NCBI GenBank assembly: GCA_022315425.1
Contig: JAIUPT010000028.1
Span: forward strand, 186,001 to 250,000
DNA from: Pseudevernia furfuracea
Taxonomy: Eukaryota > Ascomycota > Lecanoromycetes > Lecanorales > Parmeliaceae
Reading direction: 5' to 3'
Length of the DNA: 64,000 nucleotides
The position numbers were made by a program, and so were the translations under genes. Each line of letters opens with the position of its first letter. Within the stretch, counting starts at the first letter, position 1. Positions 11,173 to 22,750 of this stretch are shown piece after piece. The notes under the pieces were generated by a model that saw only the letters and a program-made list of their open reading frames with translations, was not told the origin of the DNA and ran no database searches.

Positions 11173-11948
11173 ATGCAGGGCAAGGATAGTAACAGAGTGA
11201 AAGGAGGATACCCGGGGATCGTTGATGTTTGGTAGGCTCATGGCTGGAGAACTTGTCGCCTGGGCGGCCGCTCTAACTCGGTAAGGGGGGATGCAGCATA
11301 TGACTATGACAAACAAACTGGTTTCAAAGCATTGCCATTCGTTCTGTCACAGTGGACATGTTTCACGTCTTCACCATTGAGCCATATACTTTGACTGATG
11401 GTGTGAAATAGAGTATGGTCACGAGAGGGTAGAACGCATTGTTGTACATAAAAGAGAAAGAGATCTGTTTCCTAGCGTCAGGCACCGCCCCAATCATGCA
11501 CAAGTACACAAATTTATCCGCAACTTTATGCACAACGTCCCCACCACCACCACTTCAAAGGAGGATTCTAACCACTTATTTTCAAAGGATCGTCGTTGGT
11601 AGCCTCTCCACATGCTGCCACCGCCTTTTCCTCAACTTTCCTTCTCTGCGTGTTATTGTGGAGACTGGAGATGGTGGGGAGGCGTCAGGGTTACACTCTT
11701 TCGTGCTTTGCAATTCAATGCCTTGTTTTACTCGTATCATCTAACTTAGGTCTTACGCAGCCTTACTTTACGAATTACGACTCTCTCTTCCTACATTTGT
11801 TTCCATTAACCTACTCACCCTGTCCTCCGAGCAGCCCAATACTAGCAATCAGCGCTTGCGAACATCGGTCTCTGCCTCCCTGCCGTTCTAGCTGGCATTA
11901 CATTTCTTCGCGCGGAACACGATTTCGTACTTATTTACGGACAGCAGC
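11173..11948. other. intergenic and 5' region of the next gene
   Basis: No separate gene is seen. The right half is pyrimidine-rich, as in many fungal promoters and leaders. The long downstream open frame extends back to 11596 in this stretch, but that part lacks coding character and is replaced by a small first exon beginning at 11949. Confidence 0.5.
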
Positions 11949-14900
11949 ATGGCATCTGCTCATAGCAATTACCCTCGATCCACATCGTACGAGAAGTGGG
12001 ACAACGAGTATGGACAACTTCGATGCTATAGGTCTTCTGCTCCTCTCACTAATACCAACTTTTAGTCGCCGCCAGGACTCTACACCGCTGAGGCCCCAGG
12101 CCTACTCTGAGTCACGCAGCCGCAGCGCTCGACCTCCACGTCCAAGAACACCCTCCAGAGTTCGTCCTCCGCGTCCGAGATCACCTTCCAGACTTCGCAA
12201 GCCATACACGTCCAATTGTGCCAGACAAAGATGGCCACCGTCGCCAAGGGTGGAGGATGAAACTGCCTCGTTGAAAAAGGAATTATCGAAGGAAGGCAAG
12301 CCAATACCAGTCGGCATAGAGGACGATGGAGTTCAAATGCGGGGAACGCCTGATCAAAACCCGATAGTCAAGGATGTCGATGATGATACAGAGAGTTTGG
12401 CTTCCACCACTTCCTCAGAAGATTCCACTTCTACAACACCAACAAGCACGGTCAATGACAATCAAGATCGTCGCTATATCTGGAAACCAGAGGATGATGA
12501 TCACATTCCACCGAGTTACGGTGGACCGAAGAACCCCCCAACGACAGCGCAAAGACAGGCGCCCGTGTCTCAGGAAAAGGAGAGAGGAAGGAGGGATGTT
12601 CCGAGATTAGATACAGACTTCGCGCGGAACAAGTCCAGAGGCGATGCTCCACCCCCTTTGGAGCGTGCGAGGTCACCTTACGCATCTGGACCAAGACCAT
12701 CAAGGCCAAGGGAAGAACGTTTTTCCGGTGAACACATGCTCTCTCCCCAAATCAGGAGTCCTAGGGTAAAAAACGCCGAGAATCAAAGGTCTCATTCGTA
12801 TTACGATCCCAGAATTGCAAAGTATGACAGTTCCAGAGACTTGGACCAAATCAAACATGATCCTACAAGATCTGGACGCCCTGCACTGGCTTCATCAGAC
12901 AGACATGAATCAGCCTATGATACTGGAAGCGCAACATATGAGGGCACCAGGGAAAGGGATAAGAACAGACAGAAAGACCAAAGGAAGGATAGCTATAATC
13001 CTCCTACACGCCCGCCATTGGCGCCATTGGGTAGGCATGCATCAGCGGCACCAGCGTGCCCAAGAGCGCCTTCTTCTCCCAGTACGGGACCGCTACAGCC
13101 TGGGTATCATCATGGATCCTCTGACGAATCCGACGCCAGCCATGGCTCTGGCAGATACCGTCAGGGACCCAACCTGCTTCCCGCACAGGACTCGCCCGGG
13201 TTTTCCACTCCACACTACAATGACCGCCCTCAACAGCGACATAGCTTTAGGCAGCCTACACCAACCCCACCTGAATCAGCCGTAGAACACAGAGGGCCTG
13301 CCACTAATCGTGCATCGCTTCTGAGCGGTGACATCCTTCTGGGCATAAATGCCCGGCTCGAGCATGACATCGCTGGTGCACGAAGAGCTTCGCCTCGGCC
13401 TTCTCCACAGCCTTCACCAATGGCTTCACCCAGAGGTTCTCCCACAACGTCGCCTTATTCCTCTCCTCCTAGAACGCCACCAAATGAGTTCCACCATCGC
13501 CGAACGCACACCGTTACTGGCCTGAAGAACGAGGTACAAAGATCAAGACCGCCCTCGCCTTTGTCGAACAATTCAACGCCAAGGACTCCCAGGACTCCAG
13601 GTACAGGAGTTCAGTCGGTGGAAGCAGATCTGACTGGACGGGTACGACACGCTGCGCCAAGATCACGGATGACGACTCCTTTACCTTCTCCCCCCAGTAT
13701 GGTGGAGCCGGAACCAATCCTTGGGCCCGGGATAAGCATTCGATCGCCCTCTTCGGCAGTACATGCTCATAACCGCTCCGATGGAATGCACGAACCGCGG
13801 TATGCAGCGAGTAGGCACGCATCTATTGCACCCACAGCACCGGCTTCAGCCCCAGCCCCAGCCCCAGTCCCGGCCATAGCTCCGTCATCAACGTTGAGAC
13901 CCGGATTCTCTGGACGTCAGCGATCGGCCTCGTACACCGACGTTCGCCCGCAATTAACCGTGAGCACGCCATCATATTTGCAGCCAGCTGACTCACCACG
14001 CTCACCCGGAACGCGATCAAGACCTTCATCTCCAAGCATTTCATCGCCCAGCGACAGGTATAAACCAGCGAATCTCGAACGTCCGTCTCTTGGCGTGAGA
14101 TCAAATACGCATATGCCAAGCTCCCAACCCGAGCAGATTCCCCAACGTCCGCAACGCTCCCGGTCAAGAGCCAATTCTTATATACCAGAAGCTTACGCTG
14201 CAGCGACAAGTTCGAGGTCTTCGGTTCCAACTCCTGCGTCTAGTGCTTCTGATAGTAGGTCAAGGCCCTCGGCACCACTACCTGTATCAACAGTGGTAGC
14301 ACAGTCGCAACAACCAGTCATACTACCTCTGTGCCCAAGGCCGCAACCTCTTGCTGGCTATAAGGACTGGTATACTCTCCACGGATGCTCTCGCTTTGCG
14401 ATCTGTCCGGACTGTCGTCATAATGTCTTTGGTGCTAGGTACGGTCACCACCTTCTGCCGCGAGCTCCTGAACCGCATGGCGAAAAGACGATCTGCGACC
14501 TCAACGACCCTTGGATCCGCTTAGCGACTCAAATGACCATGAATGAAAACCATCCAGATCTAGAGCTTCTCACGGCCCTATCAAAAACGACCGCAAAGCA
14601 GCGGCCGTGCATGGAAGACAAACCAATCGCTCGCCACCATTGGTATTGGCTCAAAGATGATGAAACCGGCAAACACATTCAAGACTTTAATGTCTGCCGG
14701 CACTGCGTCTACAGCCTTGAGATTATCTTCCCCATCCTTGAAGAAGAAGTCTTTTACGAGTCGAGTCGGCACCACAGTGAATCCAAAGAACGAGTCTGCT
14801 CTCTACGATCCGACGGCCACAATTTTGTCCACTACATCGATGTACTCGACCAAGTAGCCACTGAAGCACGAAAATCCCACAAAGAGCCCAACACCGCCCC

Positions 14901-15378
14901 ACTCGCACGACTAGTCAAAAAATTCACACAGGAGCCCGAACCCCCCCCAACGCGAACACCACCTCAAACTTCAAGTATCCAAGTCGCCGCCAAATGCCCC
15001 CGCGACCAGATGCTCCCCAACCTCCATTGGCACATCCACCCGCACATCCCCGAATTCACCATCTGCCCCTCATGCTACACTGATGTCGTCCGCCCCGCCG
15101 TCGTCGCAGGCCATCCTATCGCTCGAGCCATTGACCACTCACCGCATAGAGTAGAGCAAACAGCCAGCTGCCATCTCTACTCCCCCCGTATGCGAACGGT
15201 ATTCAACGAAGCGTGCGAGGATGATGACTTCGAGCATTTGAGACACACGGCTCATAGGCGGCATTTGGTGCAGCAGGATTTGTGGGATGCTTTGAAAGAG
15301 GGAGAGAGGCATCCACATGATGAGGAGGTAAAGGAGAGGGGATGGCGTTTGCTGGAGGATTGGAAACGGAAGGAGTGA
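11949..15378 (+). CDS. large Ser/Pro/Arg-rich protein with Cys-rich C-terminus, function unknown
   Basis: Two exons, 11949-12007 and 12066-15378, give 1123 residues starting MASAHSNYPRSTSYEKWDND. The 58-bp intron starts GTATGG and ends TTTTAG. Residues up to about 780 are predicted disordered by composition: SR and RS dipeptides, SPS and PSP runs, and PAPAPAP. The last 330 residues look folded and carry three CPxC or CxxC knuckles (ICPDC, VCRHC, ICPSC) plus further single cysteines and many histidines and tryptophans. That suggests zinc binding. The C-terminus is a charged helix (LWDALKEGERH...WRLLEDWKRKE). I do not recognise a named family. RNA- or chromatin-linked roles would fit the SR-like part, but that is a guess. 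Confidence 0.85.
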
Positions 15379-15772
15379 TGATGATTTGCAGAAGATGATG
15401 AAAATGATGAAGATGATGGAGATGATCACATCCTTATGATATTGATGACTACGATCAGATTAATGACAAAAAGTTCTATTTTTACCAACCTCACTGAGTA
15501 GAGCTGAGATTTTCAATTGAACCTTGCCACCGCCAGCATAACGTTTCCTACCATTCCACCTAACCCTCTTCACACTTTTCAGCAACGAGAGCGAATGATG
15601 AAAGACGAACTGGTTACTTCCTTCGTGTCTCCAGCACAGATCATATATGATGAGTGGATATCACGACCTTATATTGTTTCTTGTTACAGAACGCCCACGC
15701 TATGCTTTCTGCCGCAAGAGCAGAGAAGACGCCTCAGCTATCGTTACAGCATACGCATCATACAAGCACGCA
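15379..15772. other. convergent 3' region
   Basis: This lies between two genes that end toward each other. It starts with a GATGAT-type simple repeat (15376-15425). No gene is seen. Confidence 0.6.
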
Positions 15773-18682
15773 TCACCCCCGTTTCCCCCTCGCCCTCTCC
15801 ATCTCCCCCGTCGCCCTCTCAACCAACCTGACAGCCTCATCAGCCACATCCTCCCCAACCCTCCACGTCCTCAACACGACACCCTTTTCCTCGAAAATCT
15901 CCTTCGCCCTCGCCCACCTCCTCATCCACAATTCCTCTTTCTTACTCAGCACTTGATCATTCCCGTTCGCGTCATCCGAGCTACCGCCACCCCCACCACT
16001 GCCACCGTCATTAGTATACCCGCTCCAGCCGCCGCTGAGGCGGTTAGTGGCGTAGTGGGCTGCGGCTGCAGGGTAGCTGGTGATATTTCTACGGGGAGGG
16101 ACTGGAGGGGGTGGGCGGGAATTAGATTGTGGTTTTGATGAGGGGTCCGACGTGGGTGGTTGTTGGGCGTAGGGAGAGGTGCTGTAGAGGGAGGGCAGGG
16201 CGTTGTAGGCGGAGGCGACTTTGTTGCGGACGGCGGAGCGGTATGATTGGCGCTCGAGCGAGGTGGCTCTGCTGCCTGGAGGGGAGACGTTTTGGGTCTG
16301 GGAGAGTGGTGAGGGCTCGTTAGGTTGGCTAGGATTTTCTTGCGAGGTGGAATATTGGCGTGGTTTTGGGTTTGGTGGTGGTGGTGCAGGTTTACGGGGT
16401 AAGGACTGGGGAGGTGGAGGGGAGGATGATTGCTGTTCTGCGCCTGAGGTTGAGCGTAGTGATTTTGGCTTTGAGGGACGAGATGGTGGAAGTGATTTAA
16501 TGGAAGTTGTTGATAGCTTCCTCTCTGTTTCTGATACTTCGGGGTCGGTCATTGAGTGATGAATTCCTGAGGTCGGTTCGTCGTCAAAATCTATCAGCGT
16601 ACCCATGATAGGTCCACTGGTTTCTGATGCATGGGTGCTCGCTGAATGACTTGCCTGTCTCGGTGGTAACGTAGGCGGCTTCTCGTTCAATTCTCTTTTG
16701 AGCGAGATGCCGCTGTCGTCTTTGCTCCTACCTCGCAATGATGACTGGGATCCACTTGAGTTCATTGACCTCATTGAGGAATCGAAAAAGGCTGGAGGCT
16801 TGCTGGTGGTGACATCCCGAATGAAGACGCCTAGTATTCTGCCTGGGTTTGCCAGCATAATATCTGTGTATAGCTCAAGATCTGCCTCTCCACTATCTCC
16901 CGCAAGAATGAAGCGTCTTTCCGGAAAGTCTGAGAGAATTCTCTCGAGGGTGCCTTTCTTGCGCTCGGCGACTGGCTCAAAGATGCCTTGAAGCATACCA
17001 GTATATTGCTTTAAATGGAAAGAACCTTTCGGCAATCCGGCCTGAGCAAAGTAGCTCACCAATACAGGGTAGAGCTGCCAAGGAGAGTTGGACACGTAGT
17101 GGAATTTCACACCAAGGTCCGACAGTGTGGAATACCATTCCTTAACTCCGTCGATGGTAAGATCTCCAAGATCCCGGATGAAGGCGTTTCGAAAAATCTC
17201 TCTCGCCCCACTGCCAATCCCGGAGTGTTTGATGGTATCATCAATATCACTTATCATGCTAACACCAGTAGGTTCTGAGATGTGGACTTCTTCCGTGGCT
17301 GATAGCTTGTCTGAGGCAAGAACTCGCACGTTGGTGGGAACAAAGTCCAGAGCAGCGCGCAGCGAAAAGTGTCCAGCCTCGTTAGTGGAAATCGTCCGAG
17401 ACCTCGAATTGGTGTCGTTGTAGAAGAAGACGGTAAGGGTTGTGCTGACTAAGGGGGTACTCAGAAAGGGCTTGAGTCGGACCATCATGTGTGCGTTGGC
17501 CGCGTTAAGCTCGGCAGAGCTCATATCTGATGGGTGACTCCAGGATGTTCGCTTGGAAAAGGCCTTGGTTCCAGGATCGTAGTGTTCGCCACGTAGAGAG
17601 CTGATGGAAATTGGACGGGCCATTTCACCTGCGCGGGCATTTCGGTTCTCAGGTGAAGATGGCCGACTATGATCGGGCGAGCTAGATTTACAAGACTCGT
17701 TGGTGTCGTCCTCATCACGACCTGGCGCTTCGCTGTATCCACCCCGCCACGCGATATCTGCCTCCCCTTGGCCTTTCCGTGTTATCGACTCAGCTTCCTT
17801 CTCCACCATTTCCTCCTCTTGCCTAGCTTTGCGAGCTTCCACCCTAGCATGATGGGGAGAACTTGGACTCGAGGCTCTGCTGCTTGAGGGAGCAGGTATT
17901 CCACTAAGCTGCCGAGCGATCCCCACCAGAAGCCTGTTCTTCCTAGTCATCTGGCCTCGGTGAGGAGCGTAGACCCATCCTCTGACATCCACATCCACCA
18001 CAGCATTTTGGTCTTCGTATTTCTCCCACTGCCTCTGCCAATACTCCGCATCTCCGGCTCCCTTGTTGCTGCGGATATCCTGAGTAGCTCCAGGAATCTC
18101 ACGCCGTTCACCCTTCCTTAAGGAGTGCCGTACTGCGTAGCTTGGGAAGAGTAGCATCTCTTCGTCTCCACTCCGAGAGATCGTAGGATCTGGAAAGGCT
18201 CCAGGCATAGGGTTGCCGTCTTCATCTGTGGTCCCATCTCTTTGCCCTCCGAGTCCGTAGGATTGCTGGTAGGATTGTCGAAGCTCATTGGCAGCCTTGA
18301 GGTATCCTGCGAGCTTCCGCCGTCTGGCACCCCTCTCGGGTGCCGATGTATATCCACTATCCATCTTAGACTGTTCTGGGCTGGTTATTGCGGAATTCGG
18401 TGAGGACTGCGCATCTTTAGTCCCGACTACACCAGAAATCCTTCTCCGGCCTCCAAGCTTCCAGAGAATACCCTTGCCCGCTGCCTGTCTCTGCCGGCGA
18501 CTCGCCTGACGTTTGACGATGAAACGGTATATGCGTGACTGAGTCCGTAATTTGTAGGAAGGAAGAGTCTCGTATCTGAAAGCTTCAAGCCGCGCTCGTG
18601 CTCGCTGACGGGTGTGGGGAAAGAGGAATCTAAAGAGCGAGAAGGTGTTTTTCGAGCGAGTCAAAGCCCGTGGCCGAGACAC
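15773..18682 (-). CDS. App1-type phosphatidate phosphatase (DUF2183)
   Basis: App1 dephosphorylates phosphatidate and related lipids at actin patches and endocytic sites. The continuous frame is about 969 codons. The catalytic domain carries MISDIDDTIKHSGI, the DxDxT phosphatase motif, then a segment rich in conserved App1 words: WYSTLSDLGVKFHYVSNSPWQLYPVL, SFHLKQYTG, KGTLERILSDFPERRFILAGDSGEADLE. It is preceded by RGWVYAPHRG and a beta-rich region. The last 300 residues are proline-rich (PPPPQSLPRKPAPPPPNP, RPPPPVPPRR), suited to SH3 binding. The frame has no in-frame ATG near its beginning (VSRPRALTRSKNTFSLF), and a stop lies upstream. The true start probably sits in a small upstream exon that I could not place. 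Confidence 0.88.
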   Translation of the reverse strand: MSRPRALTRSKNTFSLFRFLFPHTRQRARARLEAFRYETLPSYKLRTQSRIYRFIVKRQASRRQRQAAGKGILWKLGGRRRISGVVGTKDAQSSPNSAITSPEQSKMDSGYTSAPERGARRRKLAGYLKAANELRQSYQQSYGLGGQRDGTTDEDGNPMPGAFPDPTISRSGDEEMLLFPSYAVRHSLRKGERREIPGATQDIRSNKGAGDAEYWQRQWEKYEDQNAVVDVDVRGWVYAPHRGQMTRKNRLLVGIARQLSGIPAPSSSRASSPSSPHHARVEARKARQEEEMVEKEAESITRKGQGEADIAWRGGYSEAPGRDEDDTNESCKSSSPDHSRPSSPENRNARAGEMARPISISSLRGEHYDPGTKAFSKRTSWSHPSDMSSAELNAANAHMMVRLKPFLSTPLVSTTLTVFFYNDTNSRSRTISTNEAGHFSLRAALDFVPTNVRVLASDKLSATEEVHISEPTGVSMISDIDDTIKHSGIGSGAREIFRNAFIRDLGDLTIDGVKEWYSTLSDLGVKFHYVSNSPWQLYPVLVSYFAQAGLPKGSFHLKQYTGMLQGIFEPVAERKKGTLERILSDFPERRFILAGDSGEADLELYTDIMLANPGRILGVFIRDVTTSKPPAFFDSSMRSMNSSGSQSSLRGRSKDDSGISLKRELNEKPPTLPPRQASHSASTHASETSGPIMGTLIDFDDEPTSGIHHSMTDPEVSETERKLSTTSIKSLPPSRPSKPKSLRSTSGAEQQSSSPPPPQSLPRKPAPPPPNPKPRQYSTSQENPSQPNEPSPLSQTQNVSPPGSRATSLERQSYRSAVRNKVASAYNALPSLYSTSPYAQQPPTSDPSSKPQSNSRPPPPVPPRRNITSYPAAAAHYATNRLSGGWSGYTNDGGSGGGGGSSDDANGNDQVLSKKEELWMRRWARAKEIFEEKGVVLRTWRVGEDVADEAVRLVERATGEMERARGKRG

Positions 18683-19374
18683 TGGAGGAGCCAGCTTTGT
18701 GCTGGGTTTGTGGCGATTTGAAAGTGGCTCGACAGCTAGCTAGCGAGGCTAGGTGGACAACATGTAGTGGAGTGAAGCCTTGGTCTTATGTACCTGGCTA
18801 AGAAGGCATTATTAGTCCCTTCTTTCTGCAGACCGCCAAAGATGTCTAGAGGACATAGCTGCAGTAGCATTCAACACCCATAGACTATTCTTGCCTAACG
18901 AAAGGAATGTCACAACCTCAATAAATCGTCGTAGTGAGACAATAGCATGAGGTCATTGCTAGTGAAGAACATCCATTCTTTGAAATGCCGCCGACGCACC
19001 AATTGACTAAGACCTGTGGACCCTACCTGTAGACCTACCATACATATTCTACGCATACGGACCATTGGCATCTTCGAGGTTCATTTCACGATTGAAGTTA
19101 CAATTGGTTAAGAAGCCACGCCTGAAAACCACATAGCAAAGCTATCGGCATGCAGCATTCTTGAATAGCCTCAACATGGGCAGCCTTTTGTCTTTGCTTG
19201 TCTCTCATCGGGGCAGCTGAACTTTGTAATTTCTCGGTCAATTTCTTTTCATCTGATTGTTCGCTAGAGTGCGTCTGCACCTCCTAGAGGCAAGAGCCTG
19301 AAGCATTCCATCTCCCCCTTCTCCTCCTCAAGGGTGTTTGTTCACGGCTCTCCGGGCATCCATGAGACTCAGAA
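18683..19374. other. divergent intergenic region
   Basis: This lies between the App1-type gene (-) and the BTB gene (+). It may contain the missing first exon of the former. Nothing else is recognised. Confidence 0.5.
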
Positions 19375-20253
19375 ATGTCTATCTCGGACAGCAGGTAAGA
19401 CCTAATCACTTCCGAGCAGAGTTCTACTGACGATTTCTACAGCATCTTTGCCTCGAAGCCTTTCACCTTCATCGTCCAGGGGACCCCACTGTACGTCCAT
19501 GCCGCTCTGGTAGCAGACTGCTCCGGGCCCCTCGATCGCATGATCAATGGCCACCTTTCAGAAGCAAAACAGGGTTTCGCCCTCTTGGACGATGTGGACG
19601 AGGGCACCTTTGTCCGCTTCATCCGCTGGACCTACGCTACAGACTATCCAGCTCCCGAATACACCTGGGCTGAAACAGGTGAAGGAAAGGACACGCCGGA
19701 AGGTTTGAAGACCGAGGCAGCACAGAAGGAGGCCTCCACATCAGATGACATCCTTGCTAGCTGGGGTGGTGGTGTCAAGAACAAGAAGAAGAAGAAAAAG
19801 AGCAGCTCGACGGTGAATACGAGTCTAAAAGAATCGTTCGTCAGTCAATACGATTATTGGAGCTCTGATCTGATGCCTGGGCCCCGAATCAACACCCATC
19901 CTCAAGAAGACTACACGGAAGTTCTCCTCTCCCATGCGCGCCTCTACGTCTTTGCAGAAAAGTACGATATCCAGCCTCTCAAGAAGCTATCCCGCCAAAA
20001 GCTTCAGCACACCCTGGCTATCTTCACCCTCTACCCTCAACGCGTTGGGGATATCACCACTTTGCTAAAATACGTATATGCGAACACTGCTGAAACGATA
20101 GATGGAATTGAGGACATACGGACGATGCTGGCTCATTATGTGGGAACGGAGATGGACACGCTGATCAAACATGGGGAGATCAAGGACTTAATGCTGGATA
20201 ATGGGGAAATGCTCGGTGATTTCCTGAAGATGTTCGCGTTGAATATTAGCTAA
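19375..20253 (+). CDS. BTB/POZ-domain protein
   Basis: The domain mediates dimerisation and, in many proteins, recruitment of Cullin-3 ubiquitin ligases. In fungi most such proteins are uncharacterised. Exons 19375-19394 and 19443-20253 give 276 residues. The start MSISDSSIFASKPFTFIVQGTPLYVHAALVADCSGPLDRMI shows the standard fungal BTB pattern: F-x-V, then Y-V-H-x-x-L, then S-x-P-L. LLDDVDEGTFVRFIRWTYATDY follows. A lysine-rich linker (KNKKKKKKSSS) at about residues 125-135 separates the N-terminal BTB half from a helical second half with HARLYVFAEKYDIQPLKKLSRQKL. Confidence 0.9.
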
Positions 20254-20309
20254 ACCCACGCCTGTGGCTTGTTCTTTCTAATGTGTCTTGCGAAACAACG
20301 CTCTATAGT

Positions 20310-20897
20310 TTATTCCACACTCAACCGCAGCTCTCCGTCAGGTCTCTTCATGACCCTACGAGAGCCCCGATCCCTCACCAGCTCTTTGCCCTCGCTCTTC
20401 TCCACTATCTTTGGGATCTTGTCCTTGAACTGGAGCTCCATCTCCAAGCCTAAGTCGAGCTCATGCTTCATACGCTCAACGTTACAGTTCACCTACCTTT
20501 ATCGCCTCCTCAAAACGTGAACGCGAGGTCACACGCATTTCTTCCCAATCTGCTTATGGCCATATGCAACGTCATTTTCGATCAAAGTGTCACTTTCGTC
20601 TAGATGTTCTTGGATTTCACGTATTAGGGTCTCATGTTTCAGGTCCATTTTCCTCATCGAATCCTCAAGGTGAGAGGCAAGCCCGGTAGTTAGCGACGGA
20701 CTTTGAATCTTTTGGCGTGCAGCTAAGCCGCTGGAGTAGTCTTTGGGTGGCGTCATGCCTAGTGCAAGGTGTGAATCAGCCGTTTCTGGTAAGTGAGAAG
20801 TCGATGCTGTTTGTCTGTTTTGTAAAAGATTCAAGAATTTGGTGAAGAGCAAAAGGGAGAGGAAGGAAAAGATGACCGAAATCTCATATACTGACAA
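20310..20897 (-). CDS. small hypothetical coiled-coil protein with N-terminal membrane segment
   Basis: I do not recognise this gene. Two frames join across a 42-bp intron (GTGTGACC to AAAGGTAG) so that ...GKKC is followed by VNCNVERMKHELDLGLE. The protein begins with a hydrophobic stretch (VIFSFLSLLLFTKFLNLL) and then has acidic and basic heptad-like helices (EIQEHLDESDTLIEND, MKHELDLGLEMELQFKDKIPKIVEKSE). There is no ATG before the hydrophobic part in this frame, so a first exon is missing or the start differs. It converges on the BTB gene with about 55 bp between them. Confidence 0.4.
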
Positions 20898-21196
20898 GAA
20901 CCCGTTATTGCGATCGCTGTCCGCATGCAGGAAAAATGGCCTGAGGCCGCTCCTCCATGATCATGCGGACTTGGAGCGAGACGAAAGGTCTTACTATGTT
21001 TCACATTCTCGCCGATGTATACCACTGAGCAGAAGGCACTAATATATTAGGCATCGGCGCCGTGCTCCGTGACGAGAAGTCTTCGACAAGTCCGACAGAA
21101 TTCAATCATGGGGCTTAGAATTTTTAGGGAGATGTGTATGCAAGAATTACACACTCTACCTTCTCTCCCACTTTTCTAATGCTCTACTCTCGTAGG

Positions 21197-21947
21197 CTAC
21201 TCAACACTGAACACATCCTCCGCCATCATCATCCCATTTTCCCCAGAAGGCCGCAGCACATACGAGACTCGCATTTCTCCCGCAGCGAACATGTACAGGA
21301 ATGCCACCAACCGCTCCAGTGATAGGCCTATAGCAAGATCGTAATGAGGGCTGTTGTTTTCCGGTATAATGACAAGAGAACGCGACGTCGTATTGAACGT
21401 CGTTACCATCCCGTAGCAGCGAGATCCGTCTTCTTCCGCAGCCTTCTTGCCCCTGCTTGGTCGCGATGGCTGTGGTGCAATTCTATCTGGGCGACCAGGA
21501 GTGCTTAAGAGCGTAGGAGGTTGTACAGTTCCAAAGGAATTTTCCGGCGTTGGCTGGGCGGCTGACGAGGCTTCTTCATAATTGCGCTGGTTTGAATCCC
21601 ACCGTTTCATCATGATTGGAGAGGAGCTTGCAGGGTCGGCGACTATGGATATTTCACTGCCACGTTGGGACTTGAATTATTCTGTTCGATTAGCCCAGCG
21701 GTCTATCAGAGCTGCCTGGACATTGACGTACTGAATGAGAACCCGATTTCCCGTCGCTGATGATATTTGGGGAGCGTTGGACGCTTCAGTATCTCGCTCA
21801 GCTTCAGCTCCTTGTTCACTTCCCGTGTAATCTTAGGATTCTTTGAACGGGGTCTTTTGTTTTATTTGTTGGTTCTTGCACAGTAAACGGTTCGTGACTC
21901 GGGGAGGAGGAAGGGATGAAATACAAAAGTTCGGGCGCAGAGGTCAT
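21197..21947 (-). CDS. possible hypothetical gene, exon structure unresolved
   Basis: The 3' exon frame (21197-21613) ends in LVAFLYMFAAGEMRVSYVLRPSGENGMMMAEDVFSVE. Upstream frames include SKNPKITREVNKELKLSEILKRPTLP and NRVLIQYVNVQAALIDRWANRTE. These look protein-like but lie in different frames, and I could not find consistent splice junctions. A plausible first ATG is at 21945-21947 (MTSAPELLYFIPSSSP). No domain is recognised. It may be a real multi-exon gene or a decayed one. Confidence 0.3.
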
Positions 21948-22357
21948 ATGTCAACAAACCCCAGTGCATCCATTGTCGTGTACGAGAACTGAGATCTTGT
22001 TATCCGACATACGAATCACGTCTGTTTAAACTGCCTGATTCTTGGACCAAAAATCCATTGCTAGTCCACTGCCGCCATACGGGTGTCGTCTATCTCTGAA
22101 CCGAAGATCGCAAGTGCGACATATGATGATAGGTACACTACCTAGATGAACAGGCTCCAGAGACCACCGTTATGCCAAACGCATTGGAAAATTGCCTGAT
22201 GGCTATCTCTGGGACATAATGAAGGTCCTACATCAAACCGACGCTCTCAACCCATCCCATCCAATCCTACATCTACCCTGTCCCACAAGCTCGTCCACTC
22301 TCAACACCCTACTCCCCCCTCCCACCCACCAACCTCCAAACATGCACTTCACAAACC
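21948..22357. other. intergenic region
   Basis: No gene is seen. A C-rich stretch precedes 22357. Confidence 0.5.
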
Positions 22358-22750
22358 CTATTCGTTAACACTCTTCAACCAAACAGCTTGTTTACTCTGG
22401 TCCCATCCTCTCGCCTCCTGTCGCGACCCGTCAGCCGAGACTTTCTTCGAACTAAGAGCCTGACTGGCTTCCCTTTCATTCGCCGCTGATGAGGAGCCCT
22501 CTGCCTCGACCGTCTTGGAACCTTCGTTATCCTGTTTGGATTGCGGCTCCGATTCGTGTCGTCGATCTGAGATGGATTTGCTGGAACAAAGGTCGTGGGT
22601 GGATGCATCGTCTTCCTTCGGCATCGATGAAGAAAAGCTCTCTGGTTTCGTGTTCTCGGTCGCTGCGGTATCACGATCTGTTTCTTGATGTGTTGGTACG
22701 TATGGTAGGCCCAACTTAAAAGACCTGTATAGGCTGGCTGTTTTATTCAT
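22358..22750 (-). CDS. small hydrophilic hypothetical protein
   Basis: One exon gives 130 residues, MNKTASLYRSFKLGLPYVP to KQAVWLKSVNE. The middle is rich in Ser, Glu, Asp and Lys and likely disordered. No domain, signal or membrane segment is seen. An extended frame with an upstream ATG exists, but the extra part is Thr-His repeat-like and probably leader sequence. Confidence 0.4.
   Translation of the reverse strand: MNKTASLYRSFKLGLPYVPTHQETDRDTAATENTKPESFSSSMPKEDDASTHDLCSSKSISDRRHESEPQSKQDNEGSKTVEAEGSSSAANEREASQALSSKKVSADGSRQEARGWDQSKQAVWLKSVNE

Noticed and set aside
11596..12065. Extension of the large Ser/Pro-rich frame upstream of 12066
   Set aside because: It is hydrophobic and not protein-like, has no good start, and is better explained by a first exon at 11949-12007 plus a 58-bp intron.
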